Shown piece by piece: positions 1 through 5,673 of a DNA stretch of 5,931 bases. Below the pieces are notes generated by a model. It was not told the origin of the DNA. It saw nothing but the letters and a program-made list of their open reading frames with translations, and searched no databases. The translations under genes were made by a program, and so were the position numbers. Origin of the DNA: JASSUD01 sp031963045 (GTDB taxonomy: Bacteria > Pseudomonadota > Gammaproteobacteria > Burkholderiales > Burkholderiaceae); assembly GCA_031963045.1 (NCBI GenBank), contig JASSUK010000017.1, forward strand, positions 1 to 5,931, in the 5' to 3' direction. How positions within the stretch are numbered: the stretch's first letter is position 1; every line of letters begins with the position of its first letter.

Positions 1-134
1 AATAGATTCTTTTAATGATACAAAATTTCGTGCCTACTAATAAGAAATTAATTTTACGTTCCTATATTGATTATAGATATTTAAAAGAGAGATGTATTTT
101 TATATTTTCACTTTTTTAAAAATTGGAGATAATC
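1..134 (+). promoter_or_regulatory. AT-rich leader of the 251-residue gene; no clear promoter
   Basis: This stretch is strongly AT-rich with long T and A runs, unlike the more GC-balanced DNA downstream, so it probably contains the promoter of the gene starting at 135. I could not find a convincing -35/-10 pair. The best I can offer is TTTACG at 53-58 with GATATT at 76-81 (17-bp spacing), each matching consensus at four of six positions, which is weak in such biased DNA. The only well-supported element is the ribosome binding site GGAG at 125-128, six bases before the ATG at 135. Confidence 0.3.
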
Positions 135-890
135 ATGGGTAAAAGCAAGGTCTCACAACACCTTTTACTTCCACACCTGACTCAAGAACAAAGGAAAAAT
201 ACTAAAACTCCTGCGAAAAAGCTCCCTATAGGCAGCAGTCCGCTTTCGCCTCTTCGAAAAATTAACCGCATATGCGAGGGGAGTGAACGTAATATAGCCT
301 TGGCAAAATTAATAAAAAAAAACGACAATGGGGACACAATCGAATCGATAAAAATTTTAGCACGTAGCATGGGTAGGGGTCCAAAACATATAATTCTAAC
401 TGAGGATATAGATAAAGCACGCACTGCAGAGGGACATCTCAAAAAGCGCTCGCATAGTGAACCTATTCTGGCTGCTGCGATTTACGAATCAGGCCAATTT
501 AACGTAGACGGCGAAATACTCGATATTTCAGGACTAGAGCTAGCTTACACCGCCTCAACTAACCAACCTTGTTTTGGCGATCACCAGGAAAATTGCAAAG
601 ATCTAGCAGAAACAGTCCTGTCTCCTATGGGTTTCGGCAACGATTACGAGGGTCATAAGAGCGCAGATGGATTTAATGAATTACGCGAGGATCACGACGA
701 AAAAATAAAGGAAGGAAGAGGCTATGCGAGTGATCCTGAGAGCGACACTGAACCCGTTAACAATGAACCCGTTAAAAAACGGATTATTGTCGTCAATAGC
801 CATGGTTTGGCAGGTCGAGATTTTGGTTTGGACAAGAGTCCAATTCCCGCTACAGATTTTACGAAATTTACGCCTTCTTACGATTCTTAG
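135..890 (+). CDS. Hypothetical hydrophilic protein, 251 aa, unrecognised
   Basis: I do not recognise this protein. The frame is also open from a TTG at 123, but GGAG at 125-128 overlaps that codon and is ideally placed six bases before the ATG at 135, so I choose the ATG. There is no signal peptide or membrane segment. The first ~50 residues are basic and rich in Lys, Pro and Ser. The centre (about 80-150) is mixed and could fold. The last third is strongly acidic and Gly/Asp/Glu-rich, ending in Phe-Thr-Pro-Ser-Tyr-Asp-Ser. A 12-bp direct repeat (TGAACCCGTTAA at 749-760 and 764-775) makes Glu-Pro-Val-Asn-Asn-Glu-Pro-Val. No catalytic motif is visible. It converges on the WD40 gene, and its AT-rich leader suggests its own promoter. 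A secreted effector would fit its hydrophilic, charge-segregated make-up and the neighbouring genes, but that is inference; an orphan non-secreted protein is equally possible. Confidence 0.7.
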   Translation: MGKSKVSQHLLLPHLTQEQRKNTKTPAKKLPIGSSPLSPLRKINRICEGSERNIALAKLIKKNDNGDTIESIKILARSMGRGPKHIILTEDIDKARTAEGHLKKRSHSEPILAAAIYESGQFNVDGEILDISGLELAYTASTNQPCFGDHQENCKDLAETVLSPMGFGNDYEGHKSADGFNELREDHDEKIKEGRGYASDPESDTEPVNNEPVKKRIIVVNSHGLAGRDFGLDKSPIPATDFTKFTPSYDS

Positions 891-956
891 CACCAAACAA
901 GGACTAACTCTATGACTATATAAATGTTGAACTAGATATATAGTGTGAGAGATGGC

Positions 957-991
957 GTTGAAGCGGTTGGAGTTGAAGCGGTTGGAGTTGA
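957..991 (+). repeat. 15-bp tandem repeat, two copies plus a partial third
   Basis: The unit GTTGAAGCGGTTGGA occurs exactly at 957-971 and 972-986, and its first five bases recur at 987-991. It lies in the gap between two convergent genes (891-1103), where I see no T-tailed hairpin terminator for either. In one frame the repeat reads Leu-Lys-Arg-Leu-Glu-Leu-Lys-Arg-Leu-Glu inside a 39-codon open frame (ATG 952 to TGA 1069-1071). The only purine-rich stretch before that ATG abuts it with no proper spacing, so translation is doubtful. It could be the remnant of a coiled-coil coding sequence. Confidence 0.75.
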
Positions 992-1103
992 GCGAAGCAG
1001 AGCGTGTTGAGGCAGAAAGGGTGTCGAGCAGTCGTTGTGATTTGGAGATACCAGTTATCCCAGTTTCCTGAACAGATTATAGCTTCCCTGACGAGTATCC
1101 CCT

Positions 1104-3836
1104 TTATTTAGAGCTGTCTACTGCTCCTCTCTGTTTTAACAATTTCCCATTCGCCTGGCTTAAACCGCTTACTTCTTCGATTAGCATATCTCTCACATTT
1201 AGTTGCCCGTGAAATGATATCCACTCCAATGCCGCTGTATACCCGTCTCCCTTTTTTTTCACCTTCCACTGGCGCAATAAACGATCTTCACCGCTTATCA
1301 ACAAATAAGAACCTTCAGGCGTTTTTCTCCAGGCTACGCTATCGGTATACCCAGTAAATCCTTGAATCACTTTTATACACTTTCCAGAAGCAACCTCCCA
1401 CACACGGACTGTCTTGTCACAGCTGCTTGAGGCAATCAGCGCTTCGCTTGGCGAATACATCACATTCAAAACCGCATCTGTATGTCCGTGTAAGGTATGC
1501 GTCGCCACCCCGCTACGCACATCCCACAAACGGACTGTCTTATCAGAACTGCTCGAGGCAATCTGCATTCCGCTTGGCGAATACACCACACTTAAAACCA
1601 TGCCTGTGTGTCCTGCTAAGGTACGCAAAGCCGCACCGCTTTGTGCATCCCACAGGCGGATCGTATTGTCAACACTGCCTGAGGCAATCTGCAATCCGTC
1701 TGGCGCATATACTACCTTACCAACCTGCTTAGTATGTCCCATTAAGATGCGTACAGCCGCTCCGCTCTGCGCATCCCACAGACGGATTGTCTTATCAGAA
1801 CTGCCTGAGGCAATTTGCAACCCGCTTGGAGAATACGCCACACTAAAAACAGTATCTGTATGTCCTGTTAGGGTATGTACAGCCGCACCGCTTTGCGCAT
1901 CCCACAAATGGACCGTCTTATCAGAACTGCCCGAGGCGATTTGCAACCCGGATGGTGAATATACTAACCTTCCAACCGGCTTGGTATGTCCCTTTAAGGT
2001 ATGTAAAGCCGCGCCGCTTTGCGCATCCCACAGATGAATTGTCTTATCAGCGCCGCCCGACGCGATTTGCCTTCCATTTGGCGAATACACCACGCTATAG
2101 ACCTCACGTGTATGCCCTCTTAATATACGTACAGCTGCGCCGCTTTGCGGGTCCCATAGACGGACCGTCTTGTCAAAACTGCCAGAGGCAATCTGCATCC
2201 CATTTGGCGAATACACCACACTAGTAACAGATTTTGCATGTCCTTCTAAACGGGGTATAGCAGCGTCTCTTTGCGTGTCCCATAAACGGACTGTCTCATC
2301 ATCGCTACCAGAGGCAAGTTGTGCTCCATTCTCAGAATACGCTACGCTAAAAACAGGGCATGTGTGTCCTACTAAGGTATGGGCAACCGCGCCGCTTTGC
2401 GCATCCCACAGGCGAACTGTTTTATCAGAACTGCCCGAGGCGATTTGCCTTCCACTTGGCGAATACATCACACTATAGACCTCACCTGTATGCCCTTCTA
2501 AAGTGTGTATAAGTGCGCCACTTTGTGCATCCCATACACGGACTGTTTTATCCATGCTGCCCGAGGCAATCTGCGTTCCACTTGGCGAATACGCTATGCT
2601 ATAGACATCGCCTGTATGCCCATCTAAAGTGTGTATAACTGCACCGCTTTGCGGGTCCCATAGACGGACCGTTTTGTCCATGCTGCTCGAGGCGATTTGC
2701 GTTCCGTCCGGCGAATACACCAAGCTAAAAACGGTGGAAGTATGTCCGTCTAGGGTGGACAGAGCTGTCCCGCTTTGTACGTCCCATAGACGTATTGTAT
2801 TGTCAACACTGCCCGAGGCGATCTGTAACCCGTCTGGCGAGTACGCCACACTCCATACAGGATCGGTATGCCCCTCTAAAATGTATACAACCGCACCGCT
2901 TTGCACATCCCACACGCGGACCATTTCATCATCACTGCCAGAAGCAATCTGTGTTCCGCTTGGTGAATAGGCGACGCTCCTAACAGGCTCTGCATGCCCT
3001 TCTAAAGTATGCACTTTTCCCCAATTCAAAGTCGTATATACGCTGATATTGCCGTTACCAAGACCTACAGCAAATGTTTTGCCATCCGGGGAATAGGCAC
3101 ATGAAGTCACATTGCTTTCTTCTTGCAAATAGGCCAATTCGCCAAACTGCACCCCTGACATCTGCGCTCTGGTTAAATTCGCTTGCCGCAGCCATGTCTG
3201 ATGAAAATTAACGCCTCTCAGATCTGCTCCCTGCAATTGTGCTGAGTCAAATACCCCATAACTTAAATCGGCTCCAGGCACGCGTACTGCTTTTAAATCT
3301 TTATTATTAAATTGCACACCCGCTTTTACTAAAAATGTGAGTGCATTTGCCGCTCGGGTTTGCACCTCTTCTATCTTGGAGCGTTCTACCCAATTCAACA
3401 GCTTTTGTTTTAGCTCAGGGTTTTGTTTTATTTTTTCTTGTAAAAATGCTGATATTTCTGGTTTATCAATAAGCCACAGCAGTTCAAAAAATGCACTCTT
3501 TTCTATAACCTGATCGAGTTGCCTCCACTCCGATAGTTTTTTTAGTTGATTGAGTACAAATTTTTGCAGCGTCTCGTCGTAATTTATTACGGCCCTTTGA
3601 TATTTTTCTCGAATTTTTCTTTTAATTAAATAAAGTTTTAAAGCGGGCTCTTCTATCGCACAACCATTTCGAGTCACCGTTGTCAGAGCTTCGAACCATG
3701 CCTGGCGACCTGAAAAATCCAGTAGATTTTCTACCTCTTGCTGAATTTCTAAAGGTAGCGAGAAAAACGATGGCTGCGCCGATCCTGGTGCATTAAAACA
3801 GGCTGGAATAGCTTTATTCAAAATTGGAGTTAACAT
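1104..3836 (-). CDS. WD40 repeat protein with pentapeptide collar, 910 aa
   Basis: This is a large beta-propeller protein, probably a scaffold that binds partner proteins; no enzyme domain is visible. Residues ~1-170 are mainly helical, with Leu-Pro-Leu-Glu-Ile near 27-31. Residues ~176-233 are pentapeptide repeats of the A(D/N)Lxx type (GADLS, GADLR, QANLT). Residues 243-830 are 14 units of exactly 42 residues, and a degenerate fifteenth runs from 831. Units 2-13 carry the usual Gly-His, structural Asp and Trp-Asp positions; unit 1 lacks Trp-Asp, and unit 14 has Trp-Glu and Gly-Phe. Fifteen units suit two seven-bladed propellers plus one, or 7+8. There is no signal peptide, membrane segment or P-loop. 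The ATG at 3834-3836 has GGAAG (complement of 3843-3847) six bases upstream. The gene lies 56 bases after the 72-residue gene, so co-transcription is likely. From memory, collar and propeller resemble the C-terminal parts of NACHT-WD40 proteins of fungi and their endosymbionts, here without the NTPase. Confidence 0.95.
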   Translation of the reverse strand: MLTPILNKAIPACFNAPGSAQPSFFSLPLEIQQEVENLLDFSGRQAWFEALTTVTRNGCAIEEPALKLYLIKRKIREKYQRAVINYDETLQKFVLNQLKKLSEWRQLDQVIEKSAFFELLWLIDKPEISAFLQEKIKQNPELKQKLLNWVERSKIEEVQTRAANALTFLVKAGVQFNNKDLKAVRVPGADLSYGVFDSAQLQGADLRGVNFHQTWLRQANLTRAQMSGVQFGELAYLQEESNVTSCAYSPDGKTFAVGLGNGNISVYTTLNWGKVHTLEGHAEPVRSVAYSPSGTQIASGSDDEMVRVWDVQSGAVVYILEGHTDPVWSVAYSPDGLQIASGSVDNTIRLWDVQSGTALSTLDGHTSTVFSLVYSPDGTQIASSSMDKTVRLWDPQSGAVIHTLDGHTGDVYSIAYSPSGTQIASGSMDKTVRVWDAQSGALIHTLEGHTGEVYSVMYSPSGRQIASGSSDKTVRLWDAQSGAVAHTLVGHTCPVFSVAYSENGAQLASGSDDETVRLWDTQRDAAIPRLEGHAKSVTSVVYSPNGMQIASGSFDKTVRLWDPQSGAAVRILRGHTREVYSVVYSPNGRQIASGGADKTIHLWDAQSGAALHTLKGHTKPVGRLVYSPSGLQIASGSSDKTVHLWDAQSGAAVHTLTGHTDTVFSVAYSPSGLQIASGSSDKTIRLWDAQSGAAVRILMGHTKQVGKVVYAPDGLQIASGSVDNTIRLWDAQSGAALRTLAGHTGMVLSVVYSPSGMQIASSSSDKTVRLWDVRSGVATHTLHGHTDAVLNVMYSPSEALIASSSCDKTVRVWEVASGKCIKVIQGFTGYTDSVAWRKTPEGSYLLISGEDRLLRQWKVKKKGDGYTAALEWISFHGQLNVRDMLIEEVSGLSQANGKLLKQRGAVDSSK
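1347..3110 (-). repeat. Fourteen tandem 126-bp WD40-coding units
   Basis: The repeat array within the WD40 gene has a strict 126-bp period with no insertions or deletions. Thirteen well-conserved units span 1347-2984, and a more diverged one occupies 2985-3110. Conserved columns include Tyr-Ser-Pro, Gln-Ile-Ala-Ser, Asp-Lys-Thr, Trp-Asp, Gln-Ser-Gly and Gly-His-Thr. Variation concentrates at unit positions 2, 5, 9, 11, 18, 27, 32-35, 37 and 41-42. Some distant units share exact DNA: 29 bases are identical at 2140-2168 and 2644-2672, exactly four units apart. Such uniformity suggests recent amplification or ongoing exchange between units. Confidence 0.93.
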
Positions 3837-3892
3837 TTACTGCTTCCTTACTCCTTGTGATCAATCCTAGTCCAGCAATAGCCCGTCTGAAA

Positions 3893-4111
3893 TCACATGA
3901 CCGTACAACGACTTTGATGATCTCGCTCATCTTCTGCATGCTGCTGCGCAGCTAACTCGAGCAAGGCCACTTCCACCTGAGCATACAATTGATCAGCCAG
4001 CTCAGGCCTCGCTTCCTTGACTGCGCGCGCTTGCGCTAAAGCCGGTGTGAACTTATCGTAAGCAGAGAGGAGGTGCGGTATCTTCTGAGCGTTCGCCAAA
4101 ACGTCTAACAT
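3893..4111 (-). CDS. Small helical protein, 72 aa, with CaaX-like C-terminus
   Basis: This is a small Ala/Leu/Glu/Gln-rich protein that I do not recognise by family. Most of its length should be alpha-helical; the stretch from about residue 22 to 63 has the alternating pattern of an amphipathic or coiled-coil helix. There is no signal peptide or membrane segment. The start ATG at 4109-4111 follows AAGG (complement of 4120-4123) by eight bases, which is an acceptable ribosome binding site. The last four residues are Cys69-Thr-Val-Met, matching the eukaryotic CaaX pattern, where a final Met favours farnesylation; no polybasic patch precedes it. The gene is 56 bases upstream of the WD40 gene on the same strand, so the two probably form one transcript. 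I see no convincing promoter upstream. It may be a partner or adaptor of the WD40 protein (inference). Because it is short it could be spurious, but the frame, start site and operon position support it. Confidence 0.65.
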   Translation of the reverse strand: MLDVLANAQKIPHLLSAYDKFTPALAQARAVKEARPELADQLYAQVEVALLELAAQQHAEDERDHQSRCTVM

Positions 4112-4286
4112 GATATTGACCTTATTTCACAGATGTGAGGAGGCTTTACATCGATCAAGTGAAATGGAGGCTCACACTAGCAAGGGTAGAATTTGTTTTC
4201 TCTAGAATCGACATCTGAGATTAGGGCGATCGCGTTATGGGTTTTCTGCCTAAGGAAGAGCAACTGCTCGCGATTGAAGTTGGTAA

Positions 4287-4496
4287 AGTAAAAGGCCGCC
4301 GAAGATATTCCCATCTTCCGGCACACTTTTAAATCCGATTGAGAAAATGTGGAGTAAGGTGAAATCTTTCCTGCGGGGCGTCAAAGCGCGCGCACAGGAG
4401 GCCTTGCGGCAGGCTGTCTCATACGCTTTGGACTCTGTAGGTATCCAAGATGCTCAAGAAGGGTTCCAATCTTGCGGGTATAGCGCATCTCAATAA
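4287..4496 (+). pseudogene. IS630-family transposase, C-terminal remnant
   Basis: Only the end of a DDE transposase survives. From 4332 the frame reads Asn-Pro-Ile-Glu-Lys-Met-Trp-Ser-Lys-Val-Lys, the conserved IS630/Tc1-type block that carries the last catalytic acid (the Glu). It then runs through a helical tail (Lys-Ala-Arg-Ala-Gln-Glu-Ala-Leu) to Gly-Phe-Gln-Ser-Cys-Gly-Tyr, a typical IS630 ending, with TAA at 4494-4496. The usual Pro-Tyr-Ser-Pro-Asp-Leu before Asn-Pro-Ile-Glu is missing: Arg-Tyr-Ser-His appears just upstream in a different frame, so a frameshift or deletion has occurred. A stop at 4284-4286 closes the frame, and the rest of the domain is absent from the window. It ends 15 bases from the convergent PIN toxin gene. 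Apart from this remnant, 4112-4511 contains nothing I can identify; a 31-codon frame at 4237-4332 looks like further debris. Confidence 0.82.
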
Positions 4497-4511
4497 AGAA
4501 TTGCTCTAAGC

Positions 4512-5030
4512 TCAGGAAAATTTTAACTTTGAAAAATTTCTTCCGTTGGATACAGCTTTGTATTCCACATCAGCCGCACTTGGAATCCACCCTTTTTCTT
4601 GAAGAAATATCAGCCATGCTCGTGTGCTGACCTTGCGACAATTTTCTGGGACCAGAAAACTGGTCTTCATTATTCTATGGTCTTCAAAGAGAAAAACAGC
4701 CGTATCCATAGGATGCGCTAATGCAAAATCATTCATCGCTTCTTGAATAGCAAGCTCTCCTAAGCCAGACTTTTTTAAAGGGTAGGTTTGTAAAGTATGC
4801 TGATTGATATATTGATGGCCTACCTTAGTCTCTACTATTTCTAGGTGTTTAGCTTTCACCCAATCCGCTATCAATTGGCTTGAGGGAGTCGTATTTCGCG
4901 TGACTTCATGCCACACCATATCCACAATACGCACTTCCCAGCCCGGCTTAAGTAGAAGATCAAGCGAGTCAGCATAGGCAAGAGTAATCAACGGGCCTGC
5001 ATCAGGCAGTAAAAGAACCTGAGCGCTCAT
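4512..5030 (-). CDS. PIN-domain toxin of a type II toxin-antitoxin pair, 172 aa
   Basis: This is a probable PIN-fold ribonuclease that would cleave RNA until held inactive by the antitoxin encoded just upstream. The N-terminus has the PIN hallmark Pro-Asp10-Ala-Gly-Pro-Leu-Ile. Further acidic residues fall where PIN nucleases place their metal-binding site: Glu42 in Trp-His-Glu-Val-Thr-Arg, Glu92 in Leu-Gly-Glu-Leu-Ala, and Glu116-Asp117 in Leu-Phe-Glu-Asp-His-Arg. The Gly-Glu and Asp-x-Arg spacing recalls the DUF3368 branch of PIN proteins more than classical VapC. At 172 residues it is slightly long for the family, and the last ~20 residues (Lys/Asn/Ser-rich) may be a non-conserved extension. 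Its ATG overlaps the antitoxin stop in ATGA (5027-5030), which implies translational coupling. All four acidic sites are present, so it may be active. The substrate cannot be read from sequence. Confidence 0.85.
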   Translation of the reverse strand: MSAQVLLLPDAGPLITLAYADSLDLLLKPGWEVRIVDMVWHEVTRNTTPSSQLIADWVKAKHLEIVETKVGHQYINQHTLQTYPLKKSGLGELAIQEAMNDFALAHPMDTAVFLFEDHRIMKTSFLVPENCRKVSTRAWLIFLQEKGWIPSAADVEYKAVSNGRNFSKLKFS

Positions 5031-5374
5031 TTCATTAAAGCGTGCAGTTCTTGCACCATTTTATTTGTTTCTTTGTCTGCAAGATGTGGCATCGGCAGAT
5101 GTGCTTGTGCCATTAAAACGAAAAGATCTTCTTCACTCTCAAAATTGAGTGCACGCAAAGCTGCTTTGCTATCCATACGTCCTAGAGAGAAATCGAATAG
5201 CACTTTGTAATTTTGATTGCCAGAAGTTTCTGCTACCTCAAATGTTTCGACTAGATAGCGTAGTTCGCTATTAAATAAGGCACTGATAGAAGTCTCAGCT
5301 TTAGCAGCAATAATTTTTGCTCGCTTAAGAAGATCACGGTCCACTGCACTAGTGAAGTTGACGGACACTGCCAT
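5027..5374 (-). CDS. Ribbon-helix-helix-type antitoxin, 115 aa
   Basis: This is the probable antitoxin and autoregulator of the downstream PIN toxin. Residues ~2-46 (beta strand Val-Ser-Val-Asn-Phe, then Asp-Leu-Leu-Lys-Arg-Ala-Lys, then Thr-Ser-Ile-Ser-Ala-Leu) have the strand-helix-helix layout of a ribbon-helix-helix DNA-binding domain. The C-terminal part (~60-115) carries Leu-Gly-Arg-Met-Asp-Ser-Lys-Ala-Ala-Leu-Arg-Ala-Leu and then Glu-Asp-Leu-Phe-Val-Leu-Met. That resembles a second small helical module of the UPF0175 type and probably contacts the toxin. The ATG at 5372-5374 has a strong ribosome binding site, GGAGG (complement of 5384-5388), nine bases upstream. The stop overlaps the toxin start by four bases, the usual antitoxin-first arrangement. 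The AT-rich repeats at 5391-5439 are its likely operator. The family assignment is from pattern recognition, and the pairing is well supported by gene order. Confidence 0.8.
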   Translation of the reverse strand: MAVSVNFTSAVDRDLLKRAKIIAAKAETSISALFNSELRYLVETFEVAETSGNQNYKVLFDFSLGRMDSKAALRALNFESEEDLFVLMAQAHLPMPHLADKETNKMVQELHALMK

Positions 5375-5390
5375 AAATTGGTTCCTCCAT

Positions 5391-5439
5391 ACATATTTAC
5401 GATATGCCTCACATATTTATGTATTGTACATATATATGT
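5391..5439 (-). promoter_or_regulatory. Candidate operator/promoter of the toxin-antitoxin operon
   Basis: Three related ACATAT-type elements lie just upstream of the antitoxin gene. They are ACATATTTAC at 5391-5400, ACATATTTATGT at 5411-5422 (exactly 20 bases on) and the perfect palindrome ACATATATATGT at 5428-5439. Repeated short palindromic sites upstream of the antitoxin are what ribbon-helix-helix autoregulators typically bind. On the minus strand a -10-like TACAAT (complement of 5423-5428) falls between two of these elements, so binding would block transcription. No matching -35 is clear; TTCACA (complement of 5437-5442) resembles one but is too close for that -10. The site assignment is inference from position and symmetry. 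Confidence 0.55.
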
Positions 5440-5530
5440 GAAAAAAGGTGTGGAAATGAGGCTGTTAGCGCTGGAGAGTAAGCGTACGCTCTTCCCATCT
5501 TTACGTGGCATCTGAAGGTATAAGACTTGC

Positions 5531-5653
5531 ATGCATGAAGAGCGAGCGAGTAATGCCATTGAGCCTGCTGCATGGCTCAAAGATACGCTGGAAAAACTCC
5601 CCACTTGCCCTCATCGACTGATCGATCAGCTTCTGCCTCTACGCCACGATTAA
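5531..5653 (+). pseudogene. IS66-family transposase, extreme C-terminal remnant
   Basis: The frame from about 5555 reads Ile-Glu-Pro-Ala-Ala-Trp-Leu-Lys-Asp-Thr-Leu-Glu-Lys-Leu-Pro, then Arg-Leu-Ile-Asp-Gln-Leu-Leu-Pro, and stops at TAA 5651-5653. This matches the small C-terminal domain of IS66 TnpC transposases (Pro-Tyr-Ala-Trp-Leu-Arg-Asp-Val-Leu-Glu, ending Ile-Asp-Glu-Leu-Leu-Pro). About 30 residues are recognisable out of a normal ~500, so this is a deletion relic. The frame is blocked by TGA at 5513-5515, and nothing further upstream looks like IS66 protein. A GTAAGCG heptamer at 5478-5484 resembles IS66 terminal repeats, so 5478 may be the left end of an internally deleted copy, but I found no matching right end. 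The start given is the first ATG in frame and is not meant as a real start. Confidence 0.72.
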
Positions 5654-5673
5654 GCATTGCCCGCTCATTTTTC

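Noticed and set aside
123..134. TTG at 123 as the start of the 251-residue gene
   Set aside because: The ribosome binding site GGAG at 125-128 would lie inside the coding region; the ATG at 135 is correctly spaced from it.
182..896. Minus-strand frames opposite the 251-residue gene (182-442 and 681-896)
   Set aside because: They have no ribosome binding site and overlap a sense gene with a well-placed start and plausible composition.
1414..2970. Several long plus-strand open frames with repeating Cys-Ala-Ser-His and Pro-Glu-Ala-Ile motifs (about 1414-2037, 2170-2478, 2629-2970)
   Set aside because: They are antisense images of the 126-bp WD40 units. The period is a multiple of three, so any stop-free reading of one unit is repeated. 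The sense frame matches WD40 structure exactly.
1347..2984. CRISPR array, because of regular direct repeats
   Set aside because: The 126-bp period has no repeat/spacer alternation and translates continuously into 42-residue WD40 blades.
4134..4176. TGTGAG (4134-4139) and CTCACA (4171-4176) as a hairpin or operator upstream of the 72-residue gene
   Set aside because: A six-base stem with a 31-base loop is weak and expected by chance; no promoter elements line up with it.
4237..4332. A 31-codon plus-strand frame upstream of the IS630 remnant
   Set aside because: It has no ribosome binding site or recognisable domain. It contains Arg-Tyr-Ser-His just before the transposase block in another frame, so it is most likely transposon debris.
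5251..5604. Minus-strand 117-codon frame overlapping the antitoxin start and the IS66 relic
   Set aside because: It overlaps the start of the better-supported antitoxin in another frame, crosses the candidate operator and runs antisense to the IS66 remnant.
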